From NCBI GenBank assembly GCA_963825645.1, contig CAWGTT010000001.1, positions 62,001-126,000 on the forward strand: a stretch of 64,000 bases of DNA, read 5' to 3'. Below, one piece after another: positions 58,897-64,000 of this stretch (positions are counted from its first letter, which is position 1; each line of letters begins with the position of its first letter). The DNA is from JADJPO01 sp963825645 (GTDB lineage Bacteria > Actinomycetota > Actinomycetes > Actinomycetales > Kineosporiaceae). Position numbers and translations under genes: made by a program. Below the pieces are notes generated by a model that had not been told where the DNA came from, made no database searches, and worked only from the letters and a program-made list of their open reading frames with translations.

Positions 58897-59256
58897 ATGA
58901 ACGGCATGGAGGTCTTCTACGACGTGCTGGTCGTGCTGCACCTGCTCGGGATGGCGGCCGTGGTGGGTGCGTGGTTCACGGTGATCCGTGCACCGCGGAT
59001 CGTCCCCGGCATGGTGTACGGAGCCCTCGTCCAGCTGGTCACCGGACTGGTCATGGTGGGTCTTCTCGAGTCCGGAGCGGTGAGCGGCACGGAGCCCTTG
59101 GACCGGGCCAAGATCGCGGTCAAGCTGGGAGTCGCGATCATCGTCGCGGTTCTCGCCTGGGTCAACCGCCGCCGACCGGACCCTCCCAGAGGTGTGGTGC
59201 ACGCCATCGGTGTCCTCGCCGTGGTCAACGTGCTCGTCGCCGCGCTCTGGGCGTGA
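58897..59256 (+). CDS. Small membrane protein of unknown function
   Basis: The 119-residue product has four hydrophobic segments (about 5-27 FYDVLVVLHLLGMAAVVGAW, 39-58, 70-90 and 100-118) with short loops, including a conserved-looking VIRAPRIVPGMVYGAL and LDRAKIAVKLGVAIIVAVLA. No function is recognised. It starts 13 bases after the response regulator stop and may belong to that transcript. Confidence 0.75.
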   Translation: MNGMEVFYDVLVVLHLLGMAAVVGAWFTVIRAPRIVPGMVYGALVQLVTGLVMVGLLESGAVSGTEPLDRAKIAVKLGVAIIVAVLAWVNRRRPDPPRGVVHAIGVLAVVNVLVAALWA

Positions 59257-59278
59257 ACGGCCCCGGAGAGCATCCCGC

Positions 59279-60001
59279 TCAGCCGGTGGCGATCACCCGA
59301 AACGCCTCGGCCAGGCTTCCCTCGGGAAGGTCGAACTGGCCGGCGGTGCGGATCGCCCAGTCGCGCAGCATCGCCTCGAGGTCGGCCATGTGCGAGGTCT
59401 GGCTGCGGTGGGCATGCAGCGCATCGAGCTTGGCCGAGAAGGTGTCGTCGATCGGCACCGGGTGGTCGGCCTTCGCGTCAGCCATCAGCCAGACCTCGCG
59501 CACGGTCCACGGTTCGAGGCCCTCGTCCTGCAGCAGCTCGGAGTAGGCGAACGGGTTGCGGGCGGCCGGGTAGATCGCCCGGATCGCGGCCTCACCCGCG
59601 GCGAGGTGGTCGGGGTGGCTGGCGCCGATCCGCGACCAGTTCCGTTCCGGTGAGGGGATCAGCATCCGGTCGGGGCGGACCTGGCGGATCACCCTAACGA
59701 TGTCGCGTTGCAGATCGTGGCTCGCTTCGAGCCAGCCGTCGCGATAGCCATCCAGGAACCGCACGTCCGTGACACCGATCGCCGCCGCTGCGTCCCGCTG
59801 CTCCTTCTCCCGCAGGGTGGGCATTGCCTCCCGCGGGGTGTCGTCGAACCCCCCCTGGTCGCCACGGGTGCACAGCAGATAGGTCACGTCGATGCCCGAT
59901 CGGGTGAAGCCGGCGATCGTGCCGGCCGCACCGAAGTCGAGGTCGTCGGGGTGGGCGGCGAGGCAGAGCACCCGGCGCACGTCGGAGTCATCGATGGCCA
60001 C
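59279..60001 (-). CDS. PIG-L family deacetylase
   Basis: A zinc hydrolase of the LmbE/PIG-L family, 240 residues from the GTG at 60001. Metal ligands are in LCLAAHPDDLDFGAAGTIAG (HPDD, about 20) and IGASHPDHLAAGEAA (HPDH, about 125). TRGDQGGFDDTPR lies near the active site. This family includes the mycothiol enzymes MshB and Mca and various GlcNAc deacetylases. This copy lacks clear MshB/Mca-specific signatures, so its substrate is open. It is convergent with the small membrane gene 23 bases away. Confidence 0.9.
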   Translation of the reverse strand: MAIDDSDVRRVLCLAAHPDDLDFGAAGTIAGFTRSGIDVTYLLCTRGDQGGFDDTPREAMPTLREKEQRDAAAAIGVTDVRFLDGYRDGWLEASHDLQRDIVRVIRQVRPDRMLIPSPERNWSRIGASHPDHLAAGEAAIRAIYPAARNPFAYSELLQDEGLEPWTVREVWLMADAKADHPVPIDDTFSAKLDALHAHRSQTSHMADLEAMLRDWAIRTAGQFDLPEGSLAEAFRVIATG

Positions 60002-60066
60002 GAGGTCCGATGCTAGGTCAGTCCGCCGCCCCACGGTGTCAGGACGCCGGCGGGACCTCGGCCGAG

Positions 60067-60609
60067 TCAGTCGAGCAGGGCATGACCCACGCCTGCGCAC
60101 CCGCAGGCCCACAGCACGCTGGCGAACGTGCCGATGATGAATCGCTCGGCGGCGGCCGGGTCGCGCAGCTCGGGATAGCGGCCCAGGCCCTTGATGGCCA
60201 GCGCGATCGCGAGTCCCTCGGGCCAACCGGCCAGCAGCGACGCGGCGACTCCGACCCGTTCCAGAGCCCCGACCCAGCCCCCGCCGTGCAGCACGTCGGC
60301 GTCGGCGGGGCCGGGTCGCCCGCGCCGCCCGGGGTCCGCCAGGCGCAGCGTCGCCGAGGCCACCGGGCCGCCCCCGACGACGGCGGCGATCACGGCAAGG
60401 GTGGCCGCCCACAGCCCGTCCATCCGGTCCAGCGCGGGGGCCTGCCAGGCGAGCGCACCCGCTGAGGCCAGGGCGACGACGGCCACCGCGAGCACGAGGC
60501 GGGCCCGGGTGTGCATCCGCCGGATCGGTGGGAGGGAACGCCAGAACGGCACAGCGACGACGCAGATTGTGGCGAGGAGGATCTGGGCGGCCAGTGCGGC
60601 TCCGCTCAC
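60067..60609 (-). CDS. Membrane protein coupled to a SatD-like gene
   Basis: From GTG at 60609, overlapping the SatD-like stop as GTGA, the product is 180 residues. It has three to four hydrophobic segments (ALAAQILLATICVVAVPF, VLAVAVVALASAGALAW, LWAATLAVIAAVVGGGP and a C-terminal one) and a conserved-looking end GWPEGLAIALAIKGLGRYPE, then ERFIIGTFASVLWA. I do not recognise a named family. Overlap implies it works with the SatD-like protein. Confidence 0.78.
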   Translation of the reverse strand: MSGAALAAQILLATICVVAVPFWRSLPPIRRMHTRARLVLAVAVVALASAGALAWQAPALDRMDGLWAATLAVIAAVVGGGPVASATLRLADPGRRGRPGPADADVLHGGGWVGALERVGVAASLLAGWPEGLAIALAIKGLGRYPELRDPAAAERFIIGTFASVLWACGCAGVGHALLD

Positions 60610-61187
60610 CGAGCGGCCCCGGCGAGCAAGCGGGCCAGCACCGGCCTGACCGCCTGCTCCTGCTTCCATAGCCCCACAGCGAGCCGCTGACCGATCGCCT
60701 GGCGGCTGATCCCGAGCTTGGCGGCCGACTCGGCCGGGCTCAGGCCCCGCGAGTCCAGGTCGATCGCCTCCCAGGCCGCGTCGCTGCGCCGCTGGACGAC
60801 GGCGGCCAGCAGGGTCAACGCCGCCTCGGCGTGCTCAGCCCCCTCGGCGTCATGGCCAGAGACGGCAAGGTGCTGCGGACGGCGCTTGGCCACCTCGACA
60901 GCCTCCCGAGCCAGCTCGAAAGCGGGTCCGCGGGCGGCCCGGGTGCTGCGCGGCAGAGGCTGCTCCACCTCGCCGGCGCCGATGCCGATGTGCCACGTTC
61001 CGTCCCTCACGAGGTCCAGGGTGGCATCCACCACCGACACCGGGTCGTCGAGGAGACCCTGGAACTCATCTCCTGCCGTGCGCTCGAAGGCGAGGACCGT
61101 GGGGATCCGGGCGAGCCGGGTCAGCGCGCCGTCCACCCGGTCCGACGACCCACTCGACCGTTGTTGATCGACGGTCATCACGTACAT
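60606..61187 (-). CDS. SatD-like protein with C-terminal helix-turn-helix
   Basis: A 193-residue protein starting MYVMTVDQQRSSGSSDRVDG. The central part (TAGDEFQGLLDDPVSVVDA, then WHIGIGAGEVEQPLP) matches the SatD family, whose GDEFQ block recalls the nucleotidyl-cyclase-like fold. The C-terminus carries a helix-turn-helix (LDSRGLSPAESAAKLGISRQ, then AIGQRLAVGLWKQEQ). ATG at 61187 is preferred; a GTG three bases upstream is possible. No Shine-Dalgarno is visible, so the message may be leaderless. Two matching palindromes lie just upstream, suggesting self-regulation. The biochemical function is not established. Confidence 0.78.
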   Translation of the reverse strand: MYVMTVDQQRSSGSSDRVDGALTRLARIPTVLAFERTAGDEFQGLLDDPVSVVDATLDLVRDGTWHIGIGAGEVEQPLPRSTRAARGPAFELAREAVEVAKRRPQHLAVSGHDAEGAEHAEAALTLLAAVVQRRSDAAWEAIDLDSRGLSPAESAAKLGISRQAIGQRLAVGLWKQEQAVRPVLARLLAGAAR

Positions 61188-61194
61188 CACATGT

Positions 61195-61238
61195 CAAGTC
61201 TGAGAACTTTCGACAACCGATGCAAGTCAGAAAACTTG
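61195..61238. promoter_or_regulatory. Pair of CAAGT-N6-ACTT(G/T) palindromes between the SatD-like and antiporter genes
   Basis: Copy 1 (61195-61210) reads CAAGTCTGAGAACTTT and copy 2 (61223-61238) reads CAAGTCAGAAAACTTG, the latter a perfect 5-bp inverted repeat. Centres are 28 bp apart. They occupy the 90-base divergent gap, with copy 1 only 8 bases from the SatD-like start. A regulator, plausibly the SatD-like HTH protein itself, would control both divergent genes from here. Confidence 0.7.
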
Positions 61239-61277
61239 ACCGATCGCCGGGGGTTTTCGAGCTCTAGAGTGGCCGCG

Positions 61278-62600
61278 ATGGAGATTCTCGACCTCGCTGC
61301 CGCGATGACCTGCCTGATCGCCGCGCTCGCCTTCGTCAACGCCCGCGTTCTCAAGCTCCCGGCCACGGTGGGGGTGACCCTCGGCGGGCTGATGGTCAGC
61401 GTCGTCGTACTGGTGCTCTCCAGCCTCGACGTGCCTATGGCCCTGAACGCCGTCGATGTGGTCAAGAGTATCGACTTCGACACCGTGGTGTTCGACGGGA
61501 TCCTGTCCCTCCTGCTCTTCGCCGGCGCACTCGAGGTCGACACGCATGCGCTGTGGAGGATGCGCGCACCGGTCCTCGCCTTCGCGCTGCTCGCCACCGG
61601 GATCTCAATCGGCCTGGTCGGGCTGATGGTCTACGCGCTGACCTCGGCGTTCGGGCTGTCGATCAGTTTCACCTACTGTCTGCTGTTCGGTGCCTTGATC
61701 AGCCCGACCGACCCTGTCGCTGTCCTGGGCATGCTCAAGCAGGCACGGGTCCCCGAACGAATAGAGACCCTGGTCGCCGGTGAGAGCCTGTTCAACGACG
61801 GCGTCGGCGTCGTCGCCTTCGCTGTTCTGGCGGGCCTGGTCGGCAGCGGTTCGGCGGTGGGTGAGGCCGGCGGTGGGGCCGCTGCCGGAGGGCATGGCGG
61901 TGAGAGCGACGCCGTCGAGGTGGTCGTCTTCTTCGCCCGGGAGGCGTTCGGTGGGCTGGCTCTCGGCGTGCTGCTCGGCGGGGTGGCGTTCCTCGCCCTA
62001 CGTGCGGTCGACGACTTCATCACCGAGATGCTGGCCACCCTCGGCCTGGTGCTCGCCCTGACCGCCGTTGCGGCCAAGCTGCAGGTCTCGGCGCCGCTGG
62101 CCGCTGTGGCGGCCGGTCTACTGGTCGGGCTGCTCACCGACCGGCACTCGGCTGCGCTGTCCAGTCGCGAGCGCTTCGAGAGCGTGTGGTACTTCATCGA
62201 CGAGCTGCTCAACGTCAGTCTGTTCACCCTGCTCGCACTGGAGCTGCTCGCAGTGGAGTTCGACAGGCGAAACCTGGTGATGGGGGTGATCGCCATACCG
62301 CTGGTTCTGTTGGCCCGCACGGTCAGCGTCAATGTGCCGTATTACCTGATGCACCATCGCACCGGCTTCACCCCATACACCCGGCGGCTGATGGTCTGGG
62401 GAGGGCTCCGCGGTGCCATCAGTCTCGCCCTGGCGTTCAGTGTGCCGGCCGGAACCGAACGTGACACGTTCCTGGTGATGACCTACCTGATTGTGGTGTT
62501 CAGCGTGCTGGGTCAGGGTCTGACCGTCGGCCGCCTGGCCGGCCGTGCGGGGTCGGCCGAGCTCGATCAGAGCGGTGGTTCACCCCTCTCGCCGGTCTGA
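61278..62600 (+). CDS. Cation:proton antiporter, CPA1 (NhaP) type
   Basis: A 440-residue integral membrane protein with about 12 helices that exchanges Na+ or K+ for H+. Characteristic segments are ILSLLLFAGALEVDTHALWR, GALISPTDPVAVLGMLKQAR, VAGESLFNDGVGVVAFAVLA (the ND ion-binding pair) and MVWGGLRGAISLALAFSVPA. A Gly/Glu-rich insert (about 195-215) lies in the loop after the ND helix. ATG at 61278 is chosen; a GTG nine bases upstream is possible. It is divergent from the SatD-like gene and convergent, with a 21-base overlap, with the acyltransferase. Confidence 0.94.
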   Translation: MEILDLAAAMTCLIAALAFVNARVLKLPATVGVTLGGLMVSVVVLVLSSLDVPMALNAVDVVKSIDFDTVVFDGILSLLLFAGALEVDTHALWRMRAPVLAFALLATGISIGLVGLMVYALTSAFGLSISFTYCLLFGALISPTDPVAVLGMLKQARVPERIETLVAGESLFNDGVGVVAFAVLAGLVGSGSAVGEAGGGAAAGGHGGESDAVEVVVFFAREAFGGLALGVLLGGVAFLALRAVDDFITEMLATLGLVLALTAVAAKLQVSAPLAAVAAGLLVGLLTDRHSAALSSRERFESVWYFIDELLNVSLFTLLALELLAVEFDRRNLVMGVIAIPLVLLARTVSVNVPYYLMHHRTGFTPYTRRLMVWGGLRGAISLALAFSVPAGTERDTFLVMTYLIVVFSVLGQGLTVGRLAGRAGSAELDQSGGSPLSPV

Positions 62601-63719
62601 CCCGCGCAGCGACAGCCGTCGGCCGGCCGTCGGCCGATGCTCCACCCAGGCGGCGTTCTTGCGCCGCAGGGCCGGCGCCTCGACCAGATACCAGGAGATG
62701 ACCGCCACCGTTGCCGTGACCGCCAGCGCCGCCAGGGTGAACGCGACCCGACCGATCGACGTGAAGCCCAGCTCGACCAGCACCAGCACGATCGGCCAGT
62801 GGTAGACGTACATCCCGTACGAAGCGTCGATGCCCGGCTCCCCGCGCACCGGCAACGCCACCATCAGCCACAGCACGAGATAGGCGAACGGGACAGCGCC
62901 CAGCGGCCGGTACTCCTCGAAGAAGGCCAGGGCAGCGGTCAGAGTGATCGCTGCGGCCACCACGCCGGCCACCGGGAAGCGAACGCGGTGCGCGTAGACG
63001 TGCCCCAACGCTCCGAGTAGGAAGAGCGCGCCGAACCGGGGCAAGAACTCCAGCCGGTCGCCCGCCACCCCCGTCGCCTGGAGGGTGTGCGTCAACCAGG
63101 CGATGATCGTCACCGTGAGTAGGCCGTGTCGCCGAACCGGGCCGGGGAGCGCAATCCGCGAGGTGCGCCGGCCCGATCTGAGCACACCCACGGCAACCAG
63201 GACGCCGATACCGAGATAGCAGACCGCCTCGTAGTACAGCGTCCACAACGCCCCGTTCATCGCCTCAGCACGCAGTGGCCCGGGCAGGCCTGCGATCTGC
63301 CACTGCCGAATCAGCAACGCCGCATTGTCGGTCACGAACGAGACGGATGACTCGGGGCCGGTGAGTACCGATGTCGCCGGTCTCGAGCGTTGTACCGCCA
63401 CGATGGGGGCGGCCACGAAGGCGGTGAAGGCCAGGCAGACCCAGAACCCCGGCATGATCCGGAGTGCGCGGTGCCAGGCGAACCGGCGCAGGCTGGACAG
63501 CCGCAGCGCGCTGCGGGTGACCAGGAAGCCGCTGATCACGAAGAAGCCGTCGACCGCGAGGTCGCCGAGCAGGGTGTCGCCGAGAAGTGGTTGCTCCCGC
63601 CAGCCCAGCTCTTGTATGTGGACGACGGCGACCACGGTGGCAAGCGTGAGACGCAGACTCCACAACGCGTTGTTGCGCGCATCGAAACGGCTGGCCAGGG
63701 TAGGCCCGGCCATGAGCAT
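62580..63719 (-). CDS. Acyltransferase-3 family membrane protein
   Basis: A 379-residue protein with about ten hydrophobic helices of the acyltransferase-3 (OafA/NodX) family, which O-acylates surface glycans or other envelope molecules. It shows the N-terminal Arg/His helix NALWSLRLTLATVVAVVHIQ, LAVDGFFVISGFLVTRSALR, FAWHRALRIMPGFWVCL and YGMYVYHWPIVLVLVELGF. ATG at 63719 is preceded by GGGAGGA at six bases. The short basic C-tail overlaps the antiporter stop region. Confidence 0.92.
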   Translation of the reverse strand: MLMAGPTLASRFDARNNALWSLRLTLATVVAVVHIQELGWREQPLLGDTLLGDLAVDGFFVISGFLVTRSALRLSSLRRFAWHRALRIMPGFWVCLAFTAFVAAPIVAVQRSRPATSVLTGPESSVSFVTDNAALLIRQWQIAGLPGPLRAEAMNGALWTLYYEAVCYLGIGVLVAVGVLRSGRRTSRIALPGPVRRHGLLTVTIIAWLTHTLQATGVAGDRLEFLPRFGALFLLGALGHVYAHRVRFPVAGVVAAAITLTAALAFFEEYRPLGAVPFAYLVLWLMVALPVRGEPGIDASYGMYVYHWPIVLVLVELGFTSIGRVAFTLAALAVTATVAVISWYLVEAPALRRKNAAWVEHRPTAGRRLSLRGSDRREG

Positions 63720-63963
63720 GCGATTCCTCCCGATGTCGCCCGTCCGAGCCCCGACTGTAGCGTTACGTGAGAGTAAGGGTTTGAATGTCTGATGGACCCC
63801 TGTGCGGTGGGCAATGTCGGCGCGGAGCGCCGTGGTCTGTCCCGTTCTCGTCCACGTCGCCTCATGCCTGCGTCCAGTGACAGGTCGGTGGCGTACAGTC
63901 AGGAGTCGTGACCCGCCGAGGCCGGCGCATGACGTCGACCCGGGGATGCAGGAGGTGGCGGGG
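63720..63963. other. Divergent intergenic region
   Basis: The stretch separates the leftward acyltransferase start from a probable rightward gene. It is A/T-richer than coding DNA (for example around 63760-63795) and contains AGGAGG at 63950-63955 serving the next start. No RNA gene or repeat was recognised. Confidence 0.4.
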
Positions 63964-64000
63964 GTGCACGAGAGGAAGCTCAGCATCGGGCCGGTCGCAG
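63964..64000 (+). CDS. First codons of a gene running off the right edge
   Basis: GTG at 63964 lies 8 bases after a perfect AGGAGG and opens a frame reading MHERKLSIGPVA to the window end. The spacing and Shine-Dalgarno strength support a real start, but twelve codons are too few to assign a product. Confidence 0.45.
   Translation, partial: MHERKLSIGPVA

Overview
The window is high-GC DNA (third codon positions almost always G or C, many GTG starts, GTGA/ATGA stop-start overlaps) from an actinobacterium. Support for this comes from the rpsD-rpoA-rplQ-truA and rplM-rpsI-glmM-coaA blocks, a deazaflavin (F420)-type nitroreductase, DUF222/HNH and PspC-kinase families, and an actinobacterial-looking C-terminal extension on ribosomal protein L17. 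I cannot place it below class level. No rRNA, tRNA or CRISPR array was seen.

Layout. 1-3.2 kb: the end of the ribosomal operon (rpsD, rpoA, rplQ) and truA, which appears to use a CTG start. 3.3-24 kb: an accessory block that separates truA from rplM-rpsI, which commonly lie close together in actinobacteria. It carries an aldo/keto reductase, a GNAT protein, a three-gene redox operon (FAD/Fe-S oxidoreductase, pyruvate:ferredoxin oxidoreductase, dihydroorotate-dehydrogenase-like enzyme), a small gene graveyard (a PLP aminotransferase remnant and a frameshifted GNAT remnant, 11.9-12.8 kb), a ComB-type phosphatase, a DUF1801 protein, an HNH endonuclease with a broken 5' end, arfB, a DinB-like protein, a calcium-type P-ATPase, an ABC-F ATPase and sthA. 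24-33.7 kb: housekeeping genes rplM, rpsI, glmM, coaA, acpS, nnr, an alpha/beta hydrolase, and tsaE-tsaB-rimI-tsaD for the tRNA t6A modification.

33.7-43.9 kb: a cysteine-desulfurase-like aminotransferase, a haloperoxidase-like protein ending in a 15-bp minisatellite, a PQ-loop membrane protein overlapping an antisense zinc-ribbon thioredoxin, phosphoketolase under a CRP/GlxR-like palindrome, ybgC, an SGNH hydrolase, cystathionine beta-synthase and an F420-type enzyme. 43.9-45.1 kb: an AbiEi/DUF559-like nuclease gene bracketed by two equally sized (79 bp) long palindromes. This is the most unusual arrangement here. 45.2-51.6 kb: VWA, MoxR-type AAA+, RecQ with a phosphoribosyltransferase-like tail, and a NUDIX gene. 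51.9-55 kb: a tandem-NUDIX-like gene translationally coupled to an orphan Eco57I/type IIG-like DNA methyltransferase.

55-59.3 kb: a PspC envelope-stress locus (PspC protein, toast-rack-like protein and small membrane protein, divergent from a PspC-histidine kinase and LuxR regulator). 59.3-64 kb: a PIG-L deacetylase, a SatD-like protein with a membrane partner, two matching palindromic operators, a Na+/H+ antiporter, an acyltransferase-3 membrane protein, and the first codons of a further gene. All calls come from reading the sequence. Family assignments rest on recognised motifs, not on database searches.
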